From contig CABIZF010000001.1 in the NCBI GenBank assembly GCA_902363135.1, positions 372,001-436,000 on the forward strand: DNA of 64,000 bases, written 5' to 3'. This DNA is from Lachnospiraceae bacterium (GTDB taxonomy: Bacteria; Bacillota; Clostridia; Lachnospirales; Lachnospiraceae). The notes under the pieces were generated by a model that saw nothing but the letters and a program-made list of their open reading frames with translations, did no database searches and was not told the DNA's origin. Numbering within the stretch: the first letter of the stretch is position 1; each line of letters begins with the position of its first letter. The position numbers and the translations under genes are program-made. Shown here one piece after another: positions 1-8,853 of this stretch.

Positions 1-47
1 TTTTAACCGTAACCGAAGTGTAACCAACCGTAGAAAGTGAGGTAAAA

Positions 48-497
48 ATGAGTGATCAGAAGAAATTAAGTGCAAGGGAATATCTGAAACAGCTTGAAGT
101 GTTAGATATGCAGATAAACGATGATATTGCCACGTTGTCAGATATGAAAATGAATGTATGCAGTGCAGGCGGTATTGATTACAGCCGGGACAAAGTGCAG
201 ACTTCACCTGTAGGTGATAAGTTATGTAAGGATGTAGTAAGGTATACCATGTTTGACCAACACATCAATGAAGAAATAGATCAGTTTGTTGATGCAAAGA
301 AGCAGATCATTAAGGAAATCCGGGGATTGCGTGACAAGAATATGATTCAGATTCTTACAAAAGTGTATGTGCAGTTTAAAACAGTCAAGGTTGCTTCACA
401 GGAAATGAAAAAATCTTATTCATATACCGTAGAACTGCATAATAAGGCACTTTCAGCGTTTGAAGATACCTATAAAAACCTTACATATCTGACATAA
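48..497 (+). CDS. Phage late-gene regulator-like protein (DUF1492/ArpU-like)
   Basis: A 149-residue, mostly helical and charged protein with no membrane segment or signal peptide. Its length, its position directly before the terminase genes and the C-terminal helical stretch (KNMIQILTKVYVQFKTVK onward) resemble the DUF1492/ArpU-type proteins that act as late transcription regulators in Firmicutes phages. That assignment is from pattern and context; I see no decisive catalytic motif. The start ATG at 48 follows GTGAGG at a suitable distance. A strong terminator (562-596) lies between it and the terminase genes, so it probably ends the early or middle transcript, and its product would act on a promoter further downstream. 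Confidence 0.5.
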   Translation: MSDQKKLSAREYLKQLEVLDMQINDDIATLSDMKMNVCSAGGIDYSRDKVQTSPVGDKLCKDVVRYTMFDQHINEEIDQFVDAKKQIIKEIRGLRDKNMIQILTKVYVQFKTVKVASQEMKKSYSYTVELHNKALSAFEDTYKNLTYLT

Positions 498-561
498 AAC
501 CAACTATTTCATATTTGACAAATACAAGCTGACCTTTTATAGTGTATGCTGTACAAAAATT

Positions 562-596
562 TTTGCAGGTAATTTATTATTACCTGCAAATTTTTT
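562..596 (+). terminator. Rho-independent terminator after the late regulator
   Basis: A perfect 12-bp stem, TTTGCAGGTAAT paired with ATTACCTGCAAA, has a 5-nt loop and is followed by TTTTTT. It separates the regulator from the packaging genes. Confidence 0.85.
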
Positions 597-628
597 ATGC
601 AAAATTATATTGATTATTGTCTTATGTA

Positions 629-668
629 CTGCAAGGGTGCTAAAACTTCCTACCTTGCAGCACTTTTT
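629..668 (+). terminator. Second hairpin before terminase, terminator-like
   Basis: CTGCAAGG (629-636) pairs with CCTTGCAG (653-660) around a 16-nt loop and is followed by CACTTTTTG. It may be a weak terminator, or a structural or packaging-related site, since it sits about 40 nt before the small terminase gene. The sequence alone does not decide between these. Confidence 0.45.
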
Positions 669-699
669 GTTATAAAAATGATAGAAAGGCGGTGTTGTT

Positions 700-1206
700 A
701 TGGCAAAAAAAGGCAAATTAACTGAAAAGCAGCAACGTTTTGTTGATGAATACCTGATTGACCTGAATGCAACACAGGCAGCTATTAGGGCAGGTTATTC
801 AGTAAAAACAGCGGATGCAATCGGATGTGAAAACTTGACAAAACCTAATATTCAACAGGCTATTGCTGAACACATGGCAGAACGGTCACGAAGAACCGGA
901 GTGAATCAGGATAGGGTTGTCTTAGAACTTGCCAAGATTGCATTTGTCAGAATGACAGACGTTGTTGACAGTAACGGAAGAATCAAACAAGATGCATCTG
1001 CTGATGATCTGTCTTGTATTGAATCAATCAAATATAAGGAATCTGATAATGAGTTTGGTGGAAGTGTTGAGAGAGAAGTCAAGATTGCTTCCAAGATGAA
1101 AGCCCTTGAACTGCTTGGTAAACATTTAGGTATGTGGAATGATAAGTTAGATGTGAATGTGACAGCCCCTATTGTTATTTCAGGAGCAGACGCACTTGAG
1201 GACTAA
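700..1206 (+). CDS. Phage terminase small subunit
   Basis: 168 residues. The N-terminal part (LTEKQQRFVDEYLIDLNATQ, then AAIRAGYS) is the characteristic helix-turn-helix start of the terminase_2 family, which binds the packaging site on phage DNA and recruits the large subunit. The start ATG follows AGAAAGGCGG. Its stop codon overlaps the proposed TTG start of the large subunit, so the two are translationally coupled. Confidence 0.9.
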   Translation: MAKKGKLTEKQQRFVDEYLIDLNATQAAIRAGYSVKTADAIGCENLTKPNIQQAIAEHMAERSRRTGVNQDRVVLELAKIAFVRMTDVVDSNGRIKQDASADDLSCIESIKYKESDNEFGGSVEREVKIASKMKALELLGKHLGMWNDKLDVNVTAPIVISGADALED

Positions 1207-2542
1207 ATACAGGCAGCCATCAAGTCAATATGTATTTGGTTATCAGAAGTTCATTCTGATGCCGGAAGATTACAAGGCTACAAAGTCCGGTAAGGTTAAT
1301 GTGAAATTACCGGAAGTAGTCGGTAAGGGTTACGGTACATTTTGGCGGTGGAAAGGTAGATACCGGGCAGTCAAAGGTTCACGTGCATCTAAGAAGTCAA
1401 AAACTACAGCATTATGGTACATCACCAATATGATGAAGTACCCTAATGCGAATACCTTAGTTGTCAGAAAAACTTACAGAACACTAAAGGATTCCTGTTT
1501 TACTGAACTGAAATGGGCTATACATCGACTTGGTGTTGATGCTTTTTGGGATATAAAAGAATCACCACTTGAAATGACGTATAAGCCAACAGGTCAAAAG
1601 ATTTATTTCAGAGGACTGGATGACCCACTGAAAGTAACATCAATCACCGTTGATCAGGGTGTATTGTGTTGGATGTGGATTGAAGAAGCCTATGAGATCA
1701 GCAGTGAAGATGATTTCAATATGCTTGATGAATCTATTCGTGGTGCAATCCCGGAAGGTTCAGACCTGTTCAAGCAGATTACCGTTACTTTCAACCCTTG
1801 GAATGAACACCATTGGTTGAAGAAACGGTTTTTTGATAACCCTGATGATGAAACACTTGCACTTACAACCAATTACAAGTGCAATGAATGGTTAGATAAA
1901 GCCGATCTTAAGGTTTTTGAAACCATGCGGAAACAGAACCCAAGACGTTATGCAGTGGCAGGTCTTGGTGATTGGGGTATTGTTGACGGTCTTGTATATG
2001 AGAACTGGCATGAAGAAGCCTTTACACTGGAACAGATCAGGCAGCAATACAGTATTGATTCAGCCTTTGGTCTTGACTTTGGTTATACAAATGACCCATC
2101 TGCATTATTTTGTGGATTCATTGACACGAAGAACAAAAAGATATTCGTGTATGATGAAATGTATGCAGCAGGTCTTTCCAATGAGCGAATATATCAGAAT
2201 ATCACTGATATGGGCTATGCGAAGGAAAGAATCACAGCAGATTCAGCAGAACCAAAGTCTATTGATCAGTTGAAAGGCTATGGTCTTAGGGTCAAAGGTG
2301 CTGAAAAAGGCAAGGACAGCATTAACAGTGGTATTCAGTTCATTCAGGATTTTGAAATCATCATACATCCAAGGTGTGTGAACTTCCTGACGGAGATCAG
2401 CAACTACACTTGGGACAAGGACAAGGACAAGTTCGGTAATAAACTGAACCGCCCTATTGATGACTTCAATCATCTTATGGACGCAATGCGATATGCATTA
2501 GAAAAATATATCAAGAAAGGCAGCGGTTGGTTATACAAATAG
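1196..2542 (+). CDS. Phage terminase large subunit (PBSX family)
   Basis: The ATP-driven DNA packaging motor and nuclease. The N-terminal ATPase shows a Walker A-like segment GSRASKKSKT, where the usual second glycine is lysine, and a Walker B-like segment CWMWIEEAYE. The C-terminal nuclease part begins with GLDFGYTNDPSALF, whose first Asp is a typical metal ligand. I chose the TTG at 1196 because AGGAG lies 9 nt upstream and the start overlaps the small subunit stop. The same frame is open from TTG 1172. About 448 residues, normal for the family. Confidence 0.92.
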   Translation: MRTKYRQPSSQYVFGYQKFILMPEDYKATKSGKVNVKLPEVVGKGYGTFWRWKGRYRAVKGSRASKKSKTTALWYITNMMKYPNANTLVVRKTYRTLKDSCFTELKWAIHRLGVDAFWDIKESPLEMTYKPTGQKIYFRGLDDPLKVTSITVDQGVLCWMWIEEAYEISSEDDFNMLDESIRGAIPEGSDLFKQITVTFNPWNEHHWLKKRFFDNPDDETLALTTNYKCNEWLDKADLKVFETMRKQNPRRYAVAGLGDWGIVDGLVYENWHEEAFTLEQIRQQYSIDSAFGLDFGYTNDPSALFCGFIDTKNKKIFVYDEMYAAGLSNERIYQNITDMGYAKERITADSAEPKSIDQLKGYGLRVKGAEKGKDSINSGIQFIQDFEIIIHPRCVNFLTEISNYTWDKDKDKFGNKLNRPIDDFNHLMDAMRYALEKYIKKGSGWLYK

Positions 2543-2546
2543 CTGT

Positions 2547-2888
2547 ATGGTTAAAATCATGAAAATAAAGATTCACAATGATGTATGGAAGGTCAAACTG
2601 GTGGATGCAAATGCAAAAAAAATGAACCCTGACCCAAACAGCTATAATTTTGGGCTGACCGAATATAAGGAACTTCTGATCAGCATTATGGACGGACGTT
2701 CTGAATCAGTAACACGTTCAACACTGATTCATGAATTGGTTCATGCATTTATGTTTTCATACGGTCACACTGTTGAAGGTGAAGAAGCAATGTGTGACTT
2801 TTTCGGGGTTCATGGGGATGAAATCATTGACCTTACAAATCAGATTATAGAAAGGTGGGGTGATAGGTGCTTACAGTCGAAGAAATAA
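2547..2888 (+). CDS. Small phage zincin-like protein (HExxH)
   Basis: 113 residues with a clear HELVH motif at residues 62-66, the zinc-binding and catalytic signature of zincin metallopeptidases. It is followed by EGEEAMCDFFG, where a Glu could be the third ligand. It sits between terminase and portal and overlaps the portal start by 22 nt. Small single-domain zincins at this place occur in related phages, but their substrate is unknown to me. A second in-frame ATG at 2559 is a possible start. No signal peptide is seen, so it would act in the cytoplasm or in the assembling head. Confidence 0.6.
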   Translation: MVKIMKIKIHNDVWKVKLVDANAKKMNPDPNSYNFGLTEYKELLISIMDGRSESVTRSTLIHELVHAFMFSYGHTVEGEEAMCDFFGVHGDEIIDLTNQIIERWGDRCLQSKK

Positions 2889-4369
2889 AAATGTTCATTG
2901 ATGAAGATGCTGCATCAGTGAAAAAGCATTTTGCAAGAGTAGGTGAACGCTATTTTGACGGTGATCACGACATTAAAAATTACAGAATGTTTTACTTCAA
3001 TTCTGATGGTCAGCTTGTGGAAGATACAAGCCGGGCAAATGTGAGAATACCACACCCATTCTTTAAGGAACTGACAGAACAGGGTACACAGTATACCCTT
3101 TCAGGTTCAGATGGTTTTGTATTCAGTGATGTGCCTGAACTACAGAGTGAACTTGATGCAAGATTCAATAATAACGATGATTTTATTGATGAACTGTCAG
3201 AAACACTTACAGACTGTCAGACAAAAGGTTTTGCTTATATGTACGCTATGAAAGACAGCACTGACAAGCTGAAATTCACGTGTGCTGACAGTATTGGTGT
3301 TGTAGAAGTAGAAGCACGATTTGCAGAGGACGGAAAAGACCATGTAATTTATTGGTACGTTGACCGGGTTGACAAGGAAGGTCACAGAATCAAGAAAATC
3401 ATGGATTGGGATGATGAACAGGTTGTTTATTATGTTCAGACAGATGAAGGGGAAATACAGCTTGACGATAAAGCCAAGGTGAATCCAAGACCACATATAC
3501 TGTATCAGGTTGATGGTGATGATAATACTTATATTGATTCACTTGGTTTCTTGCCATTCTTCCGGTTGGATAATAACAAGAAACAGATCAGCAATCTGAA
3601 AGCAGTAAAAGACCTGATTGATGATTATGACCTTATGGCATCCAGTCTTTCCAACAACCTGATTGACTTTGATCATCCATTATATGCGGTCAAAGGGTTT
3701 GAAGGTGATAACCTTGATGAATTGCAGCAGAATCTTAAGACAAAAAAGATTGTCGGTGTCGGTTCAGATGGTGGTATTGAAGTACATACAGTAGATGTAC
3801 CGTATGAAGCCCGGAAGGTTAAGTTGGAACTGGATGAAAAGAACATATACCGTTTTGGTATGGGTCTGAACTTGTCAGGTCTGAAAGATACATCAGCAAC
3901 AACCAATATTGCAATCAAGGCAGCCTATTCACTGCTTGATCTTAGATGTAAACACCTTGAAAGGAATATCAAGCGGTTCTTGCGTAAGATCGTGGCGGTG
4001 TGCATTGATGAAATCAATCAGCAGAACGGTACAGATTATCAGATCACAGATGTTTATTTTGAGTTCACCCACGAAGTAATGAGTAATGAACAGGAAAATG
4101 AACAGAATGAACTTACAGAAGCACAGAAACAACAGGTACAAATCAACACCCTGTTATCACTGGCACAGATTTTTGGTGATGATCTGACGATTCAGTATAT
4201 TTGTGATGTACTTGATATTGACTATGAAGATGTAAAGGACAAGTTGCCGGATAATGAAGCTGATAAGGTGCAGCAGGTGCAAGATGATCTTGATTCTATT
4301 ATACCGGATGATGAAGGTGGTGGAATAGGTGAACAAGGCACAGAAGGAAGTACAACAGACACAGCTTAA
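2867..4369 (+). CDS. Phage portal protein (SPP1 gp6-like)
   Basis: 500 residues. The order (after terminase, before the MuF protein), the length and segments such as GFLPFFRLDNNKKQISNLK, VKDLIDDYDLMASSLSNNL and the later GMGLNLSGLKDTSATTNIAI match the SPP1-type portal family, the dodecameric ring through which DNA enters the head. The C-terminal about 80 residues are acidic and Gln-rich, a common disordered tail. The start is GTG at 2867, with AAAGGTGGGG upstream. Confidence 0.88.
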   Translation: MLTVEEIKMFIDEDAASVKKHFARVGERYFDGDHDIKNYRMFYFNSDGQLVEDTSRANVRIPHPFFKELTEQGTQYTLSGSDGFVFSDVPELQSELDARFNNNDDFIDELSETLTDCQTKGFAYMYAMKDSTDKLKFTCADSIGVVEVEARFAEDGKDHVIYWYVDRVDKEGHRIKKIMDWDDEQVVYYVQTDEGEIQLDDKAKVNPRPHILYQVDGDDNTYIDSLGFLPFFRLDNNKKQISNLKAVKDLIDDYDLMASSLSNNLIDFDHPLYAVKGFEGDNLDELQQNLKTKKIVGVGSDGGIEVHTVDVPYEARKVKLELDEKNIYRFGMGLNLSGLKDTSATTNIAIKAAYSLLDLRCKHLERNIKRFLRKIVAVCIDEINQQNGTDYQITDVYFEFTHEVMSNEQENEQNELTEAQKQQVQINTLLSLAQIFGDDLTIQYICDVLDIDYEDVKDKLPDNEADKVQQVQDDLDSIIPDDEGGGIGEQGTEGSTTDTA

Positions 4370-6086
4370 CGATGAAAAGAAAGTAATCAAGCTGTTAGAA
4401 CTGGTATATGAACAGGCGAAAAAGGATTGTGAACAGAAAATCAGGGAACTGTCTGCAAGGACAGACCTTGAAAATCTGCAAAGCATCATATACCAAAAAG
4501 AATATCAGCAAATTATGGTTGATCAGATTGAATCAATCCTGTATGACTTGCATGAAGGGCAGTTTACAACAATAGCTGATTATCTACAGCAGTCATATAT
4601 CAATGGTTATGTTGGTATGTATTATGACCTGCATCTTAGCGGTATACCTTTGGTTGTGCCAATCAATCAAGATCAGGTTGTTAAGGCAGTTCGTACAGAT
4701 AGTAAATTGTCAAGCGGTTTGTATACAAAACTTGGTGAAGATGTTGGTTACCTTAAGCGGTCAATTCGTGCTGAACTTTCAAGAGGGATTGCAAGCGGTT
4801 CAACATGGAATGAAATGGCATTAAGAATTGCCAAGGGTATGAACAGCCCTTTTCGTAAAGCATATAACAATGCAATACGGATTGCCCGGACAGAAGGACA
4901 TAGAATACAGAATGAAGCAACCCTTGACGGTCAGCATGAGGCAAAGAAAAAGGGTGCTGACATTGTAAAACAATGGGATGCTACACTTGATAGTAGGACA
5001 AGACCGGAACACAGAGAAGCAGATGGGCAGATCATGGAACTTGATGAACCGTTTGATGTTGGCGGTGAGAAAATGCAAGCACCTGGTGTTGGCGGTTCTG
5101 CAAAGAACGTTTGTAACTGTCGGTGCTGTCTGCTGCAACGTGCAAAATGGGCTTTAGATGATGATGAACTAAAGACCTTACAAGAACGTGCAGCATTCTT
5201 TGGGTTGGATAAAACACAGTCGTTCAACGACTTCAAACAGAAATATTTGAAGTTACCTGACAATGCTGATACAATGAATGTGAAAGAATATGATGTATTG
5301 GCACATACCCAAAAGCTAAAGGGTGCAATGAGTAGTTCAGATTATGATGAATACATGAAGATTCTGACTGAACATAGTAATACATCACTTCAAAAATTGT
5401 ATGCAAAGTATGCCGATCAGATCAATGGTGTAGCGTATGGGAAAAGTGGTTATTATTCACCGAGTGGTAATAATCTTGTTTTTTCATATCCACTACAAAG
5501 ACACCTTGACGGTGGTAGAAGTAAATACAGTACATTAGCACATGAATATGGTCATTATTTTGATAAAAAAGCAGAATACGAAGGGCTTCATTTCAAAGAA
5601 ATAGAACTTATACACAGCAAAACAAAGTGGTTAGAAAAGATGTTTGATAAGGTTGCAAGTTCTTCTGATGAATTTCTTGCAGCAGTCAGAAAGGACAGGG
5701 AACTGTTAAAAGAAACACTTACTGATGAGAGCAAGAAAGACCTTAGAGATCATGACGCAAGTGCAGGTGTACAAGACGCTATTGACGGACTTCTTGCAGA
5801 AAGGATTAGTTGGGGTCATGGTGACAAATACTATAACCGTAAATATCATTCTGCAAAGCAAATGAAAGATCATAAGGGAATACAGGCAGCATATAAAGAA
5901 CTTGGTATTGATGCAAGTAATTTAGGTAAGACTGCTTTTGAGTGTAGGGTTTATGAATCTGCATCTGAAATGTGGGCTAATATCATGGGTGCAGAAGTAA
6001 ACGGTGGTTCTGAATTGGAATATGTGAAGAAGTACTTGCCAAACAGCTATGAAGCATTCATTGAAATTCTGAAAGGGGTAAAATAA
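4329..6086 (+). CDS. MuF-type head morphogenesis protein fused to a metallopeptidase-like C-terminal domain
   Basis: 585 residues, GTG start, overlapping the portal gene by 41 nt. Residues about 150-275 are a phage Mu F/SPP1 gp7-like domain (AIRIARTEGHRIQNEA, WDATLDSRTRPEHREADGQ and the Cys-rich end VCNCRCC). Such minor head proteins are packaged in few copies and can be ejected with the DNA. A separate C-terminal domain (about residues 310-585) has HEYGH at 405-409, a zincin HExxH motif in the context TLAHEYGHYFD, and a downstream ASEMWANIMG segment with a possible third Glu ligand. MuF proteins with exchangeable C-terminal toxin or enzyme domains are a known class of phage polymorphic toxins. 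Whether this one is a toxin is an inference from the fusion and the small gene that follows. Confidence 0.8.
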   Translation: MNKAQKEVQQTQLNDEKKVIKLLELVYEQAKKDCEQKIRELSARTDLENLQSIIYQKEYQQIMVDQIESILYDLHEGQFTTIADYLQQSYINGYVGMYYDLHLSGIPLVVPINQDQVVKAVRTDSKLSSGLYTKLGEDVGYLKRSIRAELSRGIASGSTWNEMALRIAKGMNSPFRKAYNNAIRIARTEGHRIQNEATLDGQHEAKKKGADIVKQWDATLDSRTRPEHREADGQIMELDEPFDVGGEKMQAPGVGGSAKNVCNCRCCLLQRAKWALDDDELKTLQERAAFFGLDKTQSFNDFKQKYLKLPDNADTMNVKEYDVLAHTQKLKGAMSSSDYDEYMKILTEHSNTSLQKLYAKYADQINGVAYGKSGYYSPSGNNLVFSYPLQRHLDGGRSKYSTLAHEYGHYFDKKAEYEGLHFKEIELIHSKTKWLEKMFDKVASSSDEFLAAVRKDRELLKETLTDESKKDLRDHDASAGVQDAIDGLLAERISWGHGDKYYNRKYHSAKQMKDHKGIQAAYKELGIDASNLGKTAFECRVYESASEMWANIMGAEVNGGSELEYVKKYLPNSYEAFIEILKGVK

Positions 6087-6087
6087 T

Positions 6088-6270
6088 ATGAATGAGAAAT
6101 TACAGAAAGCACTTGAACGGTATAAGGAAAAATTCAATGACGATTTTCCAACTATTCCGTTTGAAAGTCAGGAAGATGAAGAAATTATTGACATTATTGA
6201 TGAATGTATTGAAGAAAACAAAGACGTTTATGATCTTGGGTACTTGTCACTTGATGATATAATGTATTAA
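6088..6270 (+). CDS. Small acidic protein next to the MuF gene; possible partner or immunity protein
   Basis: 60 residues, strongly acidic (QEDEEIIDIIDECIEENKD), with no signal peptide or membrane segment. It starts 1 nt after the MuF stop codon and is followed at once by a strong terminator, so it is co-transcribed with the MuF gene and ends the unit. A short acidic gene directly after a MuF-toxin-like fusion is the expected place for an immunity protein. No sequence family was recognised, so the role is a guess from position. Confidence 0.55.
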   Translation: MNEKLQKALERYKEKFNDDFPTIPFESQEDEEIIDIIDECIEENKDVYDLGYLSLDDIMY

Positions 6271-6307
6271 AAAGCAAAGGTATACAATTCTGCACCTTTG
6301 CTTTTTT
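6271..6307 (+). terminator. Rho-independent terminator after the MuF pair
   Basis: AAAGCAAAGGT pairs with ACCTTTGCTTT, followed by TTT. It closes the packaging/MuF transcript inside the head gene cluster, which is unusual because head genes are normally read through. Confidence 0.85.
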
Positions 6308-6312
6308 ATTAC

Positions 6313-6336
6313 CTATATGACCGCTATATAAGGTCA
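6313..6336. repeat. 24-bp palindrome-containing repeat, copy 1
   Basis: The segment CTATATGACC-(GC)-TATATAAGGTCA contains the inverted repeat TGACC/GGTCA. It recurs at 22481-22504 with 3 differences in 24 bases, again between genes of this prophage and shortly before a late gene. It could be a regulator binding site or an RNA hairpin. Confidence 0.6.
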
Positions 6337-6349
6337 GAAAGGGGGATAA

Positions 6350-6430
6350 AAGGAACATGAAAGCGTTGCACACTCACTTGGTATTGTAGAAAGGTATGGT
6401 GATCCTGATTATCTCCCAACTATGGGTTAA
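6350..6430 (+). pseudogene. Short protein-like remnant without a start codon
   Basis: Between TAA (6347-6349) and TAA (6428-6430), one frame reads as 26 codons with a natural-looking peptide (SVAHSLGIVERYGDPDYLP). It has no usable start codon or ribosome site. It lies just behind the MuF/partner pair, where cassette exchange often leaves gene tails, so it may be the end of a former C-terminal cassette. The piece is short and chance cannot be excluded. Confidence 0.3.
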
Positions 6431-6440
6431 ATAGTATTTT

Positions 6441-6469
6441 AAGGCATCCGCAAGGGTGTCTTTTCTTTT
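6441..6469 (+). terminator. Weak hairpin with T-rich tail
   Basis: GGCATCC-GCAA-GGGTGTC with G-T pairs is followed by TTTTCTTTT. Between here and the scaffold gene at 6593 I see no gene, only the untranslated leader with an AGAAAGGAAGAAG ribosome site. Confidence 0.45.
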
Positions 6470-6592
6470 GTCCGAAAAAGGCTTATGACGTTTAAACTGC
6501 TGCTGAAATGACCCCTGCAACATGGGATATAAACTGTTGACCGTTCCCGGTGACACCGGATATAAAAACATGACGGAGAAAGGAAGAAGAAC

Positions 6593-7264
6593 ATGGAATT
6601 TTTAAAAGCATTTTTTGGTGATAAGGCTATCACCTATGATGAACTGGTACAGGCTATCAATGCCTATAACGGTGATGAAAAGAACAAAGAGAAGCTGATC
6701 AAGATGGTCAACCTTACTGATGGTGGTTATGTGTCTAAGGACAAATACACCAACCTTGAAACTGACCTTTCCGGTAAGACTACAGAACTGACCAAGGCAA
6801 ACAACCTGATTGAAGAACTGAAAAAGTCAGCCGGGAAAGACGAAGAAACACAGCAGAAAATCACTGCATATGAAACAGAGATTGCAGACCTTAAGAAAGA
6901 GAATGCAGAACTGAAAACAGAAAATGCATTGAAATTTGCGTTGGTTGCAGCAGGTGCGGTTGATGTTGATTATCTTGTATTCAAGGCAAAGGAAAAAGGT
7001 GAAATCAAACTTGGTGATGATGGAAAAATCAAGGGTGAAGATGATCTGATTTCAGGTCTTAAAACACAGCATCCTACCATGTTTGAAGCATCCAATGGCA
7101 ATCAGCAGCAGAGTGGTAACAGAAAAATTCTTGAAAACAACCTGCCGGGTGGGGATAAAGACAAGACAGTTACCAAAGAACAGTTCCTTAAGATGGGTTA
7201 CAACGAAAGAATGAAACTCAAAGAGGAAAACCCGGAGTTATTCAAACAGTTAAATGTACACTAA
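6593..7264 (+). CDS. Phage scaffolding protein (GP20-like)
   Basis: 223 residues. The central part is a long coiled coil (LETDLSGKTTELTKANNLIE through DLKKENAELKTENALKFALV), followed by a charged linker and a short C-terminal helix ending FKQLNVH. This layout and the place directly before the major capsid gene match the phage minor structural protein GP20 (PF06810) scaffold family, which guides procapsid assembly and is removed later. It begins after a 320-nt non-coding stretch, so it may have its own promoter. Confidence 0.85.
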   Translation: MEFLKAFFGDKAITYDELVQAINAYNGDEKNKEKLIKMVNLTDGGYVSKDKYTNLETDLSGKTTELTKANNLIEELKKSAGKDEETQQKITAYETEIADLKKENAELKTENALKFALVAAGAVDVDYLVFKAKEKGEIKLGDDGKIKGEDDLISGLKTQHPTMFEASNGNQQQSGNRKILENNLPGGDKDKTVTKEQFLKMGYNERMKLKEENPELFKQLNVH

Positions 7265-7287
7265 GAAAGGTTAAAATGGTGAATTAA

Positions 7288-8310
7288 ATGGCAAGAACAG
7301 GAAATTTTGGCGGTTTTGCTTTTGATGAAGAAGTATTTACCGGAATGATGCAGGAAGCCGACTATTGGACTACACCAATCATTGCTTCCGGTATCGTGCA
7401 GCAGGACAGTTCTATTATGGACTTAATCGGTGAGCATGGAAACGTGGCAACAATTCCAATTTATAAACCGATTGACGCAAATGAAAGCGGTATGGAAGCA
7501 CTGAACAACGATGGTGAAACAAACAACACACCTGTTGAAATCAGCGGTGACAAACAGACTTGTATGCTTATTCAGAGAATGAAAGCATTCAAGGCTAAAG
7601 ACTTCACAAAGGAATTAACTGGTGCTGACCCTATGACACTGATCAGAAATAAGATTGCAGGTTATTATGGTCAGGTTTGGGAAAAAGAACTGATGAACAT
7701 TGCACAGGCAGTGTTAGCAGTTGCAGCACTTAGTGATCATGTACTTGATCTTACTAAAGGTACTAAGACAAACATTGAAGCAGGTACAATTTACGATGCA
7801 GAACAGGCAGCACTTGGTGATATGGCAGGTGGTCTTGGTCTGATGGTTATGCATTCCATGATCTTCAAAGAGTACAAGAAAATGGAAATGGTTGACTATG
7901 ATAAGTATGTTGTCAACGGTGTAATTCAGAAAGAAATTACATTGCCGACTATCGCAGGTAAACACGTACTTGTAACTGATAGATTTACAGCTACAGGGGT
8001 AGGTACAGATGCGGTTTACAGCACATATCTGTTTGGTGAAGGTGCATTTTTATCTTGCGATAAGAACAACTATGAGAATCAGTATACAACCAACTATGAC
8101 CCGGAAGCATCCGCAGGTATTGACAAGTTCTATACAAAGCAGGGTAAGGTGCTGCATCCGAATGGTCTTTCTTTAGCAGTTGATCAGATTGCAAAAGAAT
8201 CACCGACTTATGCAGAACTTGGTAAGTCTGCAAACTACAGCCTTAAGTTCAATACAAAGAACGTTAAGATGGGTCTTATCAAGTCCAAGGTTGGTACAGC
8301 AGTTGTCTAA
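7288..8310 (+). CDS. Phage major capsid protein
   Basis: 340 residues, in the expected place after the scaffold. The N-terminal part (MARTGNFGGFAFDEEVFTG) and the body (IASGIVQQDSSIMDLIGEHG, AGYYGQVWEKELMNIAQAV) resemble major coat proteins of Firmicutes siphoviruses with an HK97-like fold. It would form the icosahedral shell. A strong AAGAAAGG ribosome site precedes it, fitting high expression. Confidence 0.85.
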   Translation: MARTGNFGGFAFDEEVFTGMMQEADYWTTPIIASGIVQQDSSIMDLIGEHGNVATIPIYKPIDANESGMEALNNDGETNNTPVEISGDKQTCMLIQRMKAFKAKDFTKELTGADPMTLIRNKIAGYYGQVWEKELMNIAQAVLAVAALSDHVLDLTKGTKTNIEAGTIYDAEQAALGDMAGGLGLMVMHSMIFKEYKKMEMVDYDKYVVNGVIQKEITLPTIAGKHVLVTDRFTATGVGTDAVYSTYLFGEGAFLSCDKNNYENQYTTNYDPEASAGIDKFYTKQGKVLHPNGLSLAVDQIAKESPTYAELGKSANYSLKFNTKNVKMGLIKSKVGTAVV

Positions 8311-8324
8311 GAAAGGGTGATCTG

Positions 8325-8849
8325 ATGATATTAGCAGTTGATGATGTAATGAAATTACCTGAATTTGCTGTGCAAAATGAAAAGGTGATTGAAGAAAAAC
8401 TGAACGCTGCTGAACTTATGATCAGAGCATACACTAATAACAATTTTCAGAATCGGTTTGTTCGTTTTACCGCTGATAGTTTGGGTAATCGTTTGCTTAG
8501 AACATCAGATTTCTTAAAAGTGGGTGATACAGTTCAGATTTCACAGTCAATGGTGAATGATGGACTGTATACCATTACTGAAATTGGTGATGATTTCATC
8601 AGAGTTAATCAGGAGTTGTATAAAAGTATAAACCTGATCACTAAGGTGGAATATCCGGCTGATATTCGTGCAGGTGTGCTTGAACTGCTTAAGTGGGATA
8701 TTAAGAACAGACCGAAAACCGGGGTCAAGTCTGAAACGCTGTCAAGATACAGTGCAACTTACTTTGATCAGGATGCTAACAATCAGGTTATGGGCTATCC
8801 TGTTGCCCTACTTGGATTCTTAAAGCCTTATATAAAGGCTAGATTCTGA
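8325..8849 (+). CDS. Head-tail connector protein (gp6/gp15-like)
   Basis: 174 residues, directly after the capsid gene. The N-terminal segment LNAAELMIRAYTNNNFQNRF and the later AGVLELLKWDIKNRPKTGVK with SETLSRYSATY are typical of the DNA-packaging/connector family that binds the portal ring and closes the head. It starts 14 nt after the capsid stop. Confidence 0.75.
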   Translation: MILAVDDVMKLPEFAVQNEKVIEEKLNAAELMIRAYTNNNFQNRFVRFTADSLGNRLLRTSDFLKVGDTVQISQSMVNDGLYTITEIGDDFIRVNQELYKSINLITKVEYPADIRAGVLELLKWDIKNRPKTGVKSETLSRYSATYFDQDANNQVMGYPVALLGFLKPYIKARF

Positions 8850-8853
8850 TTAT

